The translations under genes and the position numbers were made by a program. The notes under the pieces were generated by a model, which did not search any database, was not told the DNA's origin, and saw only the letters and a program-made list of their open reading frames with translations. From JBDSWU01 sp038230395 (GTDB taxonomy: Bacteria; Patescibacteriota; Saccharimonadia; Saccharimonadales; UBA4665), in assembly GCA_038230395.1 (NCBI GenBank), contig JBBRNI010000003.1, positions 17,948 through 81,947 on the forward strand: a stretch of 64,000 nt of DNA, read 5' to 3'. Shown piece after piece: positions 43,059 through 52,635 of this stretch. Numbering within the stretch: the stretch's first letter is position 1; every line of letters starts with the position of its first letter.

Positions 43059-44161
43059 CGCACCTCCAACGTGTCACCCGTAAAGGTGACGCCTAACTGC
43101 TCGATACTCACGGACCGAGGGCCTGTAGCAACACTGCCTGCCACCCAGGCCTTCAGGTTCTGGGCAGCCGCGAGTTCCACCACGCGCTCAGCATCCGCTG
43201 CTGCTACATAGATAGCGAAGCCAGCACCCATATTAAAGTTACCGTACATTTCAGCATCATCAACTCCGGCTAATTGTTGCATCAGCACAAATTCTGCTGG
43301 CACTTCGGGTACGACAGTAAACGTGTAGCTAAATTCCTGCGTCGCCCGCATTAGCTTACGCCATCCATGGCCAGTGATGTTAACCATATAGTGTAGATCT
43401 ATAGTAGCCTTCTGTATTTGTCGCACTAGCTCGACGTACAAGTGTGTAGGGCTTAGTATCGCTTCGCCAAATAGCCGGCCATCTGATAGGACTGTGGCAT
43501 AAAGATTGGGGTTTTTATCAGCCAAGTTGCGCACGAAGGTTATGCCATTGGCATGAATACCGCTGCTTTCTATAAGCACGATTGTATCCCCAGCACACAA
43601 CTTGTCGCCAAGAACTAAGTTTTGTTTGTTAGCTATCATGCCGACTGCCGAGCCGCCAAGATCGATTGTACCGGGGTTAATAACACCCTTGAGCGTCGGC
43701 GTTTCGCCGCCACCCCAGGCTGCGCCAATTGATTGGCAAGCAGCCGCCCAACCATTTATAAGATCCTGCGCCCGCTGCTTATCGAGCATCCATGCTGAAT
43801 CACCAATCGCAAAATAAGCATTGACCACCTGTGGCAAGGCTCCGACAACTATCAAATCGTTAACAATCATGGCAATCGTATCTTGCGCTAACGAATCATA
43901 ATAGGTCTTGCCTGTCAGGGCTCGGACAGCGTCCGCGACAAGATTCTTAGTGCCAAGACCTTCAATAACTAGCGCCCGGTAGCTGTCTGGTTCTTCCCAA
44001 ACGTAGGCTGATTCACCACGACTGGCGGTGATTTCGTGGGAGTTGAAAGCCTGCAGATTTGGGCCGGTAGCGGCGGCTGTTTGCTGAGCAAGCACCTTTA
44101 TAGGGTCCATCGCACTGTAGTCGACGCCACTGCTGGCATAGCTGTTTTGGTTGGTTGCCAC
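43055..44161 (-). CDS. purM: Phosphoribosylaminoimidazole synthetase (AIRS), divergent
   Basis: Step 5: FGAM + ATP to AIR. The 368 residues keep the two-domain AIRS layout: NDLIVVGA, GGGETPTLKG, SSGIHANGITFVR, ITGHGWRKLMR and YGNFNMGAGFAIYV. The glycine-rich GTK block is GLGTKNLVADAV. It differs clearly from the E. coli type and looks like a separate PurM branch. The start is GTG with AGGAGG 8 nt upstream, an unusually strong site for this window. It is first gene of the purM-purL unit, divergent from purF. Confidence 0.88.
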   Translation of the reverse strand: MATNQNSYASSGVDYSAMDPIKVLAQQTAAATGPNLQAFNSHEITASRGESAYVWEEPDSYRALVIEGLGTKNLVADAVRALTGKTYYDSLAQDTIAMIVNDLIVVGALPQVVNAYFAIGDSAWMLDKQRAQDLINGWAAACQSIGAAWGGGETPTLKGVINPGTIDLGGSAVGMIANKQNLVLGDKLCAGDTIVLIESSGIHANGITFVRNLADKNPNLYATVLSDGRLFGEAILSPTHLYVELVRQIQKATIDLHYMVNITGHGWRKLMRATQEFSYTFTVVPEVPAEFVLMQQLAGVDDAEMYGNFNMGAGFAIYVAAADAERVVELAAAQNLKAWVAGSVATGPRSVSIEQLGVTFTGDTLEVR

Positions 44162-44385
44162 GCTGTTAACCTCCTGTTACAGGCTATTGTACTCGACACC
44201 TAAGGGGTGACGCTACCGTAATCTAGTGTGTCAGGCAAATTACACAACACCATGACCATTTTGCGACCAGTGTTAGTGATATAAATGGGGTTGTCAGACG
44301 TCGCATTAATGCATACCATGATAAGGAACATAAACGGCATCAACTAACTAAATCAACAACAAGAAAATCTGTTTTAGGAGAACAT
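44162..44385. promoter_or_regulatory. Divergent purM / purF control region
   Basis: The 224-bp gap holds a plus-strand promoter TTGTCA (44291-44296), a 17-bp spacer and TACCAT (44314-44319), leaving a ~60-nt purF leader. On the minus strand TACAAT (44191-44186) lies ~25 nt before purM. No PurR box or purine riboswitch fold was recognised. Confidence 0.45.
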
Positions 44386-45984
44386 ATGCCCGTCACCTCA
44401 TTATTCAATGATCAGCATAACGATCAGATTAGCGACGACCTAAACGAAAAATGCGCGGTGTTTGGAGCGATTGGCACCACAAGCACAACTGCCACAAAAG
44501 ATCATACAGCAGACCAAACGAGCGGCTTCGAAGCCGCTCGTTTAGCTTTTTATGGGCTATGGGCGCTGCAGCATCGTGGCCAAGAAAGTTCGGGAATTGC
44601 CAGCAGTGACGGCCACAGCCTGCATCATCATGCAGCTAATGGCTTAGTCTCTACAGCCTATCACGAGGAAGATCTTGAACAGCTCCCCGGGCATATCGCC
44701 ATCGGCCATAATCGTTACTCTACTTCTGGCGGCGCCGATGACTGTTACAACCAACCATACATCTATCATGAACAAGGATTCGCCTTTGCGCACAACGGTA
44801 ATATTCCGGATTGCAGCGCGCTCGAAGCCTTTTTAGGATCACGGGGCGCCCTCAAGAAGGACCTGAATGATTCTGGCATGATGGCCGCAGCCATTGCTTG
44901 TTATGTAGATGACGGCCTCGAGCTAACCGAAGCCGTTATTGCTGCTTACCCCTTGTTTACTGGTGTATTTTCATCGGTTGCTATGAACAGTCATCAACTC
45001 GTCGCCTTCCGTGACAGCTGCGGTGTTCGTCCATTATCTGTTGGACAGCTCGATAATGGCTACGTTGTCGCCTCCGAAACCTGTGCCTTTGATACAATTG
45101 GCGCCAGCCTAGTTCGGGACGTTGAGCCAGGCGAAGTCATAACTCTTGATGCTAATGGTTTGCGTTCGACGCAAGTTATGAAAGCCAATCAAAAACTCGA
45201 TATCTTTGAATTTGTATATTTTGCTCGTCCAGACAGCCTACTACTTGGCAAGCGTGTTGACGGTGTGCGCAAAGAATTTGGTCGACAAATGGCCAAAGAG
45301 TTTCATATTGAAGCTGATGTAGTCGTACCAGTGCCAGACTCAGGTATTCCAGCCGCGCTTGGCTACTCCCAAGCTACAGGCATTCCCTTCGAAATTGGTT
45401 TGATGAAAAACCGCTACATCCACCGCACTTTTATTCGACCAACAGCAGCTCTTAGGGAGCGTGACCTTAAAATGAAGCTGAACCCAGTCATTGAGACACT
45501 GAAGGGCCAACGAGTAATTTTAGTTGATGATTCAATTGTTCGCGGCACAACTATGCGTAAAGTTGTAGCTATGCTTTTTGAAGCTGGTGCCCGCGAAGTA
45601 CATCTGTTAATTAGTTGTCCACCCGTCAGATACCCTGATTTTTATGGTATTAACACACCCAAACAAGACGAACTTATTTCAGCCACTATGAGCAATGATC
45701 AGCTGTGTGAATATGTTGGAGCAACTAGTTTGAACTTCCTATCATATAATGGTATGGTCAAAGCCACCGGCCTGCCGGCAACCAGCTTTTCAACTTCATG
45801 CTTTACGGGCGTATACCCGGTACCAATCGGCAAGCGGGCACATGAGGTACTGACAGATGCAGGCCCAACATTAAAGAGCCCGATCAAAGCTGTTAAAAGT
45901 TTGACTAAGAGGACAATAAATCCCACTAATCGACCAAAAGTCACTACTCAGCACCAGAAACAGAATCAAAAAATCAACGTATGA
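44386..45984 (+). CDS. purF: Amidophosphoribosyltransferase
   Basis: Step 1: PRPP + Gln to phosphoribosylamine. A ~22-residue leader peptide ends before the catalytic cysteine in NEKCAVFGAIG, as in Bacillus-type PurF that is self-processed. The glutaminase part has LQHRGQESSGIA and GHNRYSTSGG; the PRPP loop is VILVDDSIVRGTTMRK near 380-395. No four-Cys Fe-S ligand set is obvious. A ~40-residue basic C-terminal extension (KSLTKRTINPTNRPK) is unusual. AGGAG lies 6 nt before the ATG. Confidence 0.96.
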   Translation: MPVTSLFNDQHNDQISDDLNEKCAVFGAIGTTSTTATKDHTADQTSGFEAARLAFYGLWALQHRGQESSGIASSDGHSLHHHAANGLVSTAYHEEDLEQLPGHIAIGHNRYSTSGGADDCYNQPYIYHEQGFAFAHNGNIPDCSALEAFLGSRGALKKDLNDSGMMAAAIACYVDDGLELTEAVIAAYPLFTGVFSSVAMNSHQLVAFRDSCGVRPLSVGQLDNGYVVASETCAFDTIGASLVRDVEPGEVITLDANGLRSTQVMKANQKLDIFEFVYFARPDSLLLGKRVDGVRKEFGRQMAKEFHIEADVVVPVPDSGIPAALGYSQATGIPFEIGLMKNRYIHRTFIRPTAALRERDLKMKLNPVIETLKGQRVILVDDSIVRGTTMRKVVAMLFEAGAREVHLLISCPPVRYPDFYGINTPKQDELISATMSNDQLCEYVGATSLNFLSYNGMVKATGLPATSFSTSCFTGVYPVPIGKRAHEVLTDAGPTLKSPIKAVKSLTKRTINPTNRPKVTTQHQKQNQKINV

Positions 45985-46688
45985 CCGCTCGCGTCGCCAT
46001 CCTGGCTTCAGGGGGTGGAACAACTGCTGAGGCGTTCATCCGCAACTCTTTGGCGAATCAACTCGACGTTACTGTAGAGTTAGTCATTGTAAGCCGTCAT
46101 AACGCCGGTATTATAAACCGACTCATCGGTCTGAATATAGAACTAGGTTTAGAAATCCCCTCGCTAGTTATTAATAGCAACACCCATCCGGCAGCAAAAG
46201 GTGAAACGATCCCCAAGGGTAACCAGACCAAGGCTGAAGAACAAGCTATCATGCAGGCTTTAGCTGATTATAAGATTGATATTGTGGCACTTCTGGGCTA
46301 CATGAAACGAGTTGGGCCTAGGCTCGTTAGTAGCTATGGCTGGCAGCCAATATATCAAAGCCCGTATCAGGCTAGGATGATCAATAGCCACCCGGGTCCG
46401 TTGCCAGCAACCAGAGCTTTGTACGGTGAGGGAGTACAGCAACATATTATTGACCAAGGTTTGGAGCAAGGCTGCCAAACTCTCCATCTTGTAGCCCAAG
46501 ACTACGACGATGGGCCAATCCTGACCGAGCACTGTGTGAGCGTTGAACAGGGTGATACCGCCGAAAGTTTGTTTGCTCGAATTCAAGTTGTAGAAAAGCA
46601 GCACATTGCGGCAGATATCGTCATGTTTTGGCAAGAACGCCAGCGATACTTAGCGGCTCACACGACTAAAAAGGAGGTTCGTGTATGA
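45981..46688 (+). CDS. purN: Phosphoribosylglycinamide formyltransferase (PurN type)
   Basis: Step 3: formylation of GAR with 10-formyl-THF. The 235 residues include LASGGGTTAEAFI at the phosphate site, the catalytic Asn-His in NSHPGPLPATRALYG and the Asp in DYDDGPIL. It is longer than the ~212-residue E. coli enzyme. It overlaps purF and purD by 4 nt each, so the three are translated together. It needs folate; no folate gene is seen in the window. Confidence 0.92.
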   Translation: MTARVAILASGGGTTAEAFIRNSLANQLDVTVELVIVSRHNAGIINRLIGLNIELGLEIPSLVINSNTHPAAKGETIPKGNQTKAEEQAIMQALADYKIDIVALLGYMKRVGPRLVSSYGWQPIYQSPYQARMINSHPGPLPATRALYGEGVQQHIIDQGLEQGCQTLHLVAQDYDDGPILTEHCVSVEQGDTAESLFARIQVVEKQHIAADIVMFWQERQRYLAAHTTKKEVRV

Positions 46689-47992
46689 GCAGCGTTTTAG
46701 TAGTTGGCAGTGGTGGCCGCGAACACGCATTAAGTTACGGATTAAACGCTTCCGAACAGGTCAAAAAACTTTACGTTGTGCCTGGAAACGCTGGTACCGC
46801 CGGCTTGAGCAAGGCCGAAAACGCTCAGGTTGAACATTCCAAGCTGGCGGCATTTTGTAAGGATAAACAGGTCGATTTTGTGGTTATAGGCCCGGACGCG
46901 GCGATAGTTGCTGGCCTTGGTGATGAACTACGTGCTGCGGGTATTACGACATTTGCTCCATCACAAGCAGCCGCCGTGCTGGAAGGCAGTAAAGGCTTCG
47001 CCACGGAGTTTATGCAGCGCCACGGTATTAGCTTGCCACCTTCAAAAGTTGTCTACGACCAGGCCACAGCTGAAGAAGCCGTGGTTATCTTTGGTGGCCC
47101 AGCACATTCAGTAATCAAAGCCGATGGCCTGGCCGCAGGCAAAGGGGTCTTTTTGCTAGACACCGAGGAGGAAGCATCGCAAGCAATAGAAAAAATATTT
47201 GCCGGAGAGGTTGATGGTAGCGGCGCACAGGTGGTCATTCAGCAACGTTATCATGGGCCAGAAGTTTCAGTGTTTGTGCTTAGCGATGGACTGACACACA
47301 AAATAATTCCAATTCCGTGCCAAGATCACAAGCGGTTACTAGAGGCAGATAAGGGCCCCAACACCGGCGGTATGGGTGTCTACGCGCCACTACCAAAATG
47401 GCTACTTAACGACGATCAACTTAACAAAATAAGTATCATTGCTGACCAAACGTTTGCCGGCATGCGAGCCGAAGGTAGCCCGTATGAAAGCGTCCTCTAC
47501 CTGGGCATTATGCTCGCCAAAGAGCTCGACGGCGACCCAATAGTTATTGAATACAATGCGCGGTGGGGTGATCCTGAGACGGAAGTATTAGTACCTCTAC
47601 TTATGCAGAATGGTGTGGATATCTACGAAATGCTGCACGCCACCGCCACGGGCTCATTAGCCAGCTACGAATTACCGACTACGATCAGTGGGACGGCCAT
47701 CACGACCTGTTTAGCGGTGCCAGGTTATCCTGACAAGCCAGTAACTGGACAAGTTATTCACGGCCTCCAAAAGCATTACTCTGATGTTGTAGTGTTTCAA
47801 GCAGGAACAAAACATACCGATCAAGGACTCGTAACCAACGGCGGTCGAGTTATCTTTGTGACTGGCTTGGGTGATAGCCTACGTGAGGCTCAAACTGCAG
47901 CTAATCAAGCGATCGGTGCGTCAGCTATCCATTTTGATGACATGCAGTTGCGCCGTGACATTGGATATCAAGCGCTCGCACCTACTAATTAA
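46685..47992 (+). CDS. purD: Phosphoribosylamine-glycine ligase
   Basis: Step 2: PRA + glycine + ATP to GAR. ATP-grasp enzyme (435 residues). The N-terminus VLVVGSGGREHALSYGL, the ATP-binding VIKADGLAAGKGV, the metal motif EYNARWGDPETEVL and CQDHKRLLEADKGPNTGGMG are all present. AAGGAGG lies 7 nt upstream inside purN. It is the last gene of purF-purN-purD and convergent with the AAA-type gene. Confidence 0.97.
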   Translation: MSSVLVVGSGGREHALSYGLNASEQVKKLYVVPGNAGTAGLSKAENAQVEHSKLAAFCKDKQVDFVVIGPDAAIVAGLGDELRAAGITTFAPSQAAAVLEGSKGFATEFMQRHGISLPPSKVVYDQATAEEAVVIFGGPAHSVIKADGLAAGKGVFLLDTEEEASQAIEKIFAGEVDGSGAQVVIQQRYHGPEVSVFVLSDGLTHKIIPIPCQDHKRLLEADKGPNTGGMGVYAPLPKWLLNDDQLNKISIIADQTFAGMRAEGSPYESVLYLGIMLAKELDGDPIVIEYNARWGDPETEVLVPLLMQNGVDIYEMLHATATGSLASYELPTTISGTAITTCLAVPGYPDKPVTGQVIHGLQKHYSDVVVFQAGTKHTDQGLVTNGGRVIFVTGLGDSLREAQTAANQAIGASAIHFDDMQLRRDIGYQALAPTN

Positions 47993-48003
47993 GGTTAGTG
48001 GTG

Positions 48004-48552
48004 CTAGTTTTTGAGATGTTCAAGGACAATTTCTAGGCGCTCTGCCACGCTCACAGCAGGTACAATTATTGCCTCCATGCCGTACTCTTTGTAAGCATCA
48101 AGCAGCATGTCAGTAATGTGATCGTTAAAGTCCCTAACCTCCGTACGAGCATAGTCCTGCTTGGTAAAACCTAGTGGTTCCATCAAAAAAACCTTACCGT
48201 AAGACGCGTCATTCATGAGGTCTATAATCCATGGCTCGATCTTGAAATCATAATAGCGGTAGTATGCTAGAGAGTCTTGCATTCCTCGGTCAAGAATTAC
48301 CATATTATCAGCCGGATATTTGGCAGCCAAGGCATCTTCCATAACTATCCTGCGGCGCACAACGTCGTCCTGAAAACGTTTTTCATCATCACGCAAATCT
48401 TCGACCTCAGTCCCCAGTGCGATTGCGTCATCGATGACTAGGCGGGCAGCTTCATCAAGTGTGGCATAGCCCAGTTTATGAAGTTCTTGTTGCAGGGTAG
48501 TTTTGCCAGTAGAAGGACCGCCAGTAATCACATGCCAAGTAGGGTTATGCAT
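48004..48552 (-). CDS. AAA_28-type ATPase/kinase
   Basis: A 182-residue P-loop protein: Walker A GGPSTGKTTLQQEL near 10-23, DEAARLVIDDA in the second position and ILDRGMQDSLAYYRY as the Walker B/DRG lid. The family includes NadR-like and Ttd14-like proteins whose substrates are mostly unknown. It lies in the purine cluster between purD and purE but has no clear place in the pathway. TAGAGT is 6 nt before its ATG, so it is probably a separate transcript. Confidence 0.75.
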   Translation of the reverse strand: MHNPTWHVITGGPSTGKTTLQQELHKLGYATLDEAARLVIDDAIALGTEVEDLRDDEKRFQDDVVRRRIVMEDALAAKYPADNMVILDRGMQDSLAYYRYYDFKIEPWIIDLMNDASYGKVFLMEPLGFTKQDYARTEVRDFNDHITDMLLDAYKEYGMEAIIVPAVSVAERLEIVLEHLKN

Positions 48553-48589
48553 TATTCTACTCTAGACCCTTGAGGCCCAATAAACAAGC

Positions 48590-49105
48590 TTAGCCATTAT
48601 TTGGGTATTCTTGCCAGCCCTGTGCCTGAATGGCGTCGTCAGCAGCCAAAACACTTGCAGCTTGTGTGTCCCGAAAATCTATATAGGCTTTTCTTAATTT
48701 TGCATCTTGCAGACTCAAGATCTCTACAGCAAGTAAGGCAGCATTTTTGGCGCCGTTTTCTGGCATTGTAGCCAGGGGTATACCAGGAGGCATTTTGATG
48801 TTTGACCACAAAGCTTCATGATCTGTTTCAGCACGCTTAATTGGCACCGCGATGACTGGCAATACCGTGTGCGAGGCTGTCATACCCGGCAAGTGGGCCG
48901 AGCCACCCGCGCCTGCAATAATCAATTGCAGACCTCTATCAGCAGCTCCAGCAGCGTAGCTGGTCATAGCATCGGGAGTGCGGTGAGCTGAGATGATCCT
49001 AACCTCGTAGAGTAGTCCAAATTGGTCACATATTTTAGCGGCCTCAGACATAACATCAAGATCAGAATCCGAACCCATAATTATACCAACTACTGGAGTG
49101 CTCAT
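48590..49105 (-). CDS. purE: N5-carboxyaminoimidazole ribonucleotide mutase (class I)
   Basis: Step 6b: N5-CAIR to CAIR. The 171 residues include GIIMGSDSDLDVMSEA, RIISAHRTPD (catalytic His) and the GAGGSAHLPGM loop. Together with PurK it forms the bacterial two-step route. It overlaps purK by 4 nt. Confidence 0.97.
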   Translation of the reverse strand: MSTPVVGIIMGSDSDLDVMSEAAKICDQFGLLYEVRIISAHRTPDAMTSYAAGAADRGLQLIIAGAGGSAHLPGMTASHTVLPVIAVPIKRAETDHEALWSNIKMPPGIPLATMPENGAKNAALLAVEILSLQDAKLRKAYIDFRDTQAASVLAADDAIQAQGWQEYPNNG

Positions 49106-50232
49106 ATGTGTAAACTCTTTCTAGCTTTAATGGCAATGTCGCGGGCTTCTTGAAGTGTTCGGCCCGTAACTGTTATGTGACCCATTTTGCGGTCAATTTT
49201 GGTTGGTGTTTTACCGTATAAATGTAGGCTGGTGCCAGGCACAGCCAAAACGTCTTCCACGCCTTGTACGTCGGTATCTCCGTCGCGTTCACCAAGGACG
49301 TTAATCATAACGGCCGCTGGCATTAGTAGTTCTGTCGAGCCAAGTGGCAAGCCGGCAATTGCCCTAATATGTTGCTCGAACTGTGAAGTGCGGCAGGCTT
49401 CCATAGTGTAGTGCCCAGAATTATGGACACGGGGCGCGATCTCGTTTACTAAAACTTCGCCGTCATGAGTCAAAAATAACTCAATACCAAATAATCCGGC
49501 GCCCTCTAAGCGTTCAGCAACATGCGCGGCGACAGCTTTAGCTTTGGCCATCACAGCAGCGCTGACCGGAGCAGGCGCTAAAACCTCGGTACAAATATTA
49601 CGCTCGTGTACCGTTTCTACTATCGGATACTGCGCAATGTTTCCTTCCCAATCGCGCGCAACCATAATTGCCAACTCCTTATCAAAGGCCACCAGTTTTT
49701 CGGCATACAGTTGCTGCCCCTTGAAGCGCTCAAAGGCAAGGGGAATGTCGTCATAACTGGTAATCACCATGTTGCCGCGGCCGTCGTAGGCACCTAAGCG
49801 GGTTTTGATAATCATGGCCCGTTCGTAACGATCAAACTGAATGCTAGCCATGGCCGTGTCCTCAAGCTTGATAAATGGCGCGACAGGTATCCCATTCTTT
49901 TGCAAAAATACTTTTTGGGCGTACTTGTCCTGAATAAGCTGAATAGTTGTTGGGGCAGGGTTAACGGGCACGCCGCTATCAGCGATGCGCTGCAAGATTA
50001 CAGCGTCCAAGTGCTCGATTTCGATGGTGATAAAATCTGCTTGTTTGGCTAGCTGCTCAAGCGCCGCTTTGTTATCGAGCTTACCAACAATCTGTTCAGC
50101 GCCGACTTGTTTGGCCGGGCAATTTGCACCCGGGTCCAGCACAACAACCTTATAACCCAGAGGCAGGGCAGCTAAGGTTAGCATTCGACCAAGCTGGCCG
50201 CCACCGATAATACCAATAGTTTGCGCTTCCAT
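49102..50232 (-). CDS. purK: N5-carboxyaminoimidazole ribonucleotide synthetase
   Basis: Step 6a: AIR + bicarbonate + ATP to N5-CAIR. ATP-grasp enzyme (376 residues) with IGIIGGGQLGRMLTLAA at the start, IIKTRLGAYDGRGN for ATP and NEIAPRVHNSGHYT near the metal site. TATGAT (50244-50239) ends 6 nt before the ATG. It is divergent from purC with only 30 bp between the start codons. Confidence 0.96.
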   Translation of the reverse strand: MEAQTIGIIGGGQLGRMLTLAALPLGYKVVVLDPGANCPAKQVGAEQIVGKLDNKAALEQLAKQADFITIEIEHLDAVILQRIADSGVPVNPAPTTIQLIQDKYAQKVFLQKNGIPVAPFIKLEDTAMASIQFDRYERAMIIKTRLGAYDGRGNMVITSYDDIPLAFERFKGQQLYAEKLVAFDKELAIMVARDWEGNIAQYPIVETVHERNICTEVLAPAPVSAAVMAKAKAVAAHVAERLEGAGLFGIELFLTHDGEVLVNEIAPRVHNSGHYTMEACRTSQFEQHIRAIAGLPLGSTELLMPAAVMINVLGERDGDTDVQGVEDVLAVPGTSLHLYGKTPTKIDRKMGHITVTGRTLQEARDIAIKARKSLHI

Positions 50233-50262
50233 AGCATAATCATACCCTATACAATAAGACTA
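50233..50262. promoter_or_regulatory. 30-bp divergent leaderless promoters of purK and purC
   Basis: Minus-strand TATGAT (50244-50239) serves purK and plus-strand TACAAT (50250-50255) serves purC. The -35 region of each must lie inside the other gene's start, so the two polymerases cannot both be bound at once. Confidence 0.6.
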
Positions 50263-51228
50263 ATGAATATTGCCAAGACAATAACGACAACTGACTTTGA
50301 ATTTCATGGGCAAACCGCGCTGTATCATGGCAAAGTGCGCGATGTTTACTCGCTTAGCAACGATCAACTCGTTATGGTAGCTACTGATCGTATATCAGCC
50401 TTTGACGTGATTCTACCGCGCGCAATCCCCTACAAAGGTCAGGTACTAAATCAGTTAGCCGCACACTTTTTACAAGCAACTCAGGACATTGTCCCAAATT
50501 GGCTGTTAGCCACACCTGATCCAAATGTCGCCATTGGCATCAAAGCTGAGCCATTTAAGATAGAAATGGTTATCCGTGGTTCATTAGTTGGCTATGCCTG
50601 GCGCGTATACAACAATGGTAAGCGAACCTTGTGTGGCGAAACAATGTCTGATGGGTTACACGAGTTTGATCGCTTTCCCGAGCCGTTAATAACGCCTTCA
50701 ACCAAGGCGGACGAGGGGCACGATGAAGATATTAGTCACTCCGAAATTTTGGCTCGTGGTTTGGCCACCAGAGCTGAATGGGAGCAACTATGTGAGTATA
50801 CCCGAGCGTTGTTCGCGCGCGGCCAATCAATTGCAGCCGTAAGAGGACTTGTACTTGCTGATACTAAATATGAGTTTGGTAAGACAACAGATGGCAAAAT
50901 TATTTTGATAGACGAAATACATACCCCAGATTCATCACGCTATTTTTACAAAGATTCATACGAAAGCTACATTGGCGGTAAGACATCTGAAAGCCCACGG
51001 CATTTGTCTAAGGAGTTTGTGCGTGAGTGGTTAATGACTAGCGGTTTCAGCGGCCAAGCAGACCAGCAGATACCGGAAATGACTGATGAATTTGTAGCGC
51101 TAGTATCAGATCGCTATGTTGAATTATTTGAAAAATTATCAGGTACTCCGTTTAAACGGGGTGATGCAACTGATCTTTTGCAACGCATTGAACAAAACGT
51201 TCAGAATTATCTGGCAGGTAACACCTAA
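50263..51228 (+). CDS. purC: SAICAR synthase
   Basis: Step 7: CAIR + Asp + ATP to SAICAR. The 321-residue yeast/gamma-like long form shows YHGKVRDVYSL, VMVATDRISAFDVIL, EMVIRGSLVGYAWR and LADTKYEFG. The start was set at 50263, because TACAAT is 7 nt upstream and the family begins about here; the frame from 50221 crosses the promoter. It shares one base with purB. Confidence 0.96.
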   Translation: MNIAKTITTTDFEFHGQTALYHGKVRDVYSLSNDQLVMVATDRISAFDVILPRAIPYKGQVLNQLAAHFLQATQDIVPNWLLATPDPNVAIGIKAEPFKIEMVIRGSLVGYAWRVYNNGKRTLCGETMSDGLHEFDRFPEPLITPSTKADEGHDEDISHSEILARGLATRAEWEQLCEYTRALFARGQSIAAVRGLVLADTKYEFGKTTDGKIILIDEIHTPDSSRYFYKDSYESYIGGKTSESPRHLSKEFVREWLMTSGFSGQADQQIPEMTDEFVALVSDRYVELFEKLSGTPFKRGDATDLLQRIEQNVQNYLAGNT

Positions 51229-52631
51229 TGACACCAATCAAGCTTCCCGATGTCTCGACCGACCGCACTTATAATTCAATTGACCCGCTCGATAGTCGTT
51301 ACTATGACCCATTAGTCGCATGTTATTTGTCAGAGCGCAGCAGGATTGCCTTTCAGGCGTACGTCGAAGCAGCCTTAGCTAGTACTCTAGCGGACGTAGG
51401 AATCTGCACTCCAGAGATAGCAGAACAGATTGAGGCAGCAGCTGGACAGATCTCGGCAGAAGCGGTGTACGCCGAAGAGCAGACTACCAAACATGACATA
51501 AAGGCTATTGTTAATTGCATCAAAAAACAGCTGCCAGAAGCCGCGCAACCATATGTTCATTTTGGCGCGACGTCATACGATATTATCTCAACTGCATCGG
51601 CGCTGCAATTGCGCACTACTGTGCAAGAGCTGATTCTACCTCGACTAAGGGAATTGCTACAAACACTACTAACGCTTACCAAAGATCATGCTGATACCAA
51701 TCAAATTGGTCGCACCCACGGGCAACATGCCGTACCAATAACGTTTGGCTTTGCTATGGCCGAATACGTCAGTCGTTTGGGTGAAAATATGCAAGCGCTC
51801 GACGATCTTAGCCATCAACTTAAAGGTAAATTCTCAGGCGCTGTGGGCGCCTACAACGCCCTCAGCATTTTTGTGGATGACCCAATAGCTTTCGAGAAAA
51901 ACCTACTCAATAAAGTTGGCCTAGAGCCCGCGCCGTACGCCACCCAGATTGTTCCAGCTGAAGCTGTTATTAGACTAATGGACGAGCTAACAATTAGTGC
52001 CGGCATTATGGCTAACTTGGCGCATGATATGCGCCATTTGCAACGAACTGAAATCGCTGAAGTTCGTGAACGTTTTGAATCTGGCCAAACTGGCTCGTCA
52101 ACTATGGCGCACAAGCGAAACCCTTGGAACTTTGAAAATATTATTTCTATGAGTAAACAGGTTACCGCTCAAATGCTGAACGCTAATCTCAATATCAGTA
52201 GTGAGCACCAACGTGACCTGACTGACTCGGCGTCGTCTCGCTTTTACGCGCTTAGCCTGGGCTGCGTAGCCTCGATGCTGGCTCGACTTAATACGGTCAT
52301 GAGTAAGCTAGAGGTAGATACTGAACATATGCAACGTAATCTGCATCTAACAGATGGGGCAATCGCTGCGGAGCCCCTTTATTTACTACTCGAAAAATAT
52401 GGACACTTATCGGCGCATGAGGCCGCTAAGTCGATCGCCCACAGCGCGCTTGAGGCAGGAGTCTCACTATTCGCGGCGGCCGAAAAAGACACAGCAATCA
52501 GCTCCTTTTGGCAACAGCTAACAGCCCAAGAACGTGAATATATCAAAAATCCTGAGTCGACCTACACAGGCTTGGCAGCTAAAAAGGCGATGATAATTTA
52601 TAGCTATTGGCAATCTAAAATAGGAGCTTAA
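51228..52631 (+). CDS. purB: Adenylosuccinate lyase
   Basis: Two roles: SAICAR to AICAR (step 8) and adenylosuccinate to AMP. The 467 residues carry the fumarase/lyase signature SSTMAHKRNPWNFENI, the TKHDIKAIV block and GRTHGQHAVPITFGF with the catalytic His. It starts on the purC stop (TAATG). Confidence 0.96.
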   Translation: MTPIKLPDVSTDRTYNSIDPLDSRYYDPLVACYLSERSRIAFQAYVEAALASTLADVGICTPEIAEQIEAAAGQISAEAVYAEEQTTKHDIKAIVNCIKKQLPEAAQPYVHFGATSYDIISTASALQLRTTVQELILPRLRELLQTLLTLTKDHADTNQIGRTHGQHAVPITFGFAMAEYVSRLGENMQALDDLSHQLKGKFSGAVGAYNALSIFVDDPIAFEKNLLNKVGLEPAPYATQIVPAEAVIRLMDELTISAGIMANLAHDMRHLQRTEIAEVRERFESGQTGSSTMAHKRNPWNFENIISMSKQVTAQMLNANLNISSEHQRDLTDSASSRFYALSLGCVASMLARLNTVMSKLEVDTEHMQRNLHLTDGAIAAEPLYLLLEKYGHLSAHEAAKSIAHSALEAGVSLFAAAEKDTAISSFWQQLTAQEREYIKNPESTYTGLAAKKAMIIYSYWQSKIGA

Positions 52632-52635
52632 TATT

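Noticed and set aside
44162..44385. Purine riboswitch upstream of purF or purM
   Set aside because: The conserved aptamer core could not be found on either strand by eye.
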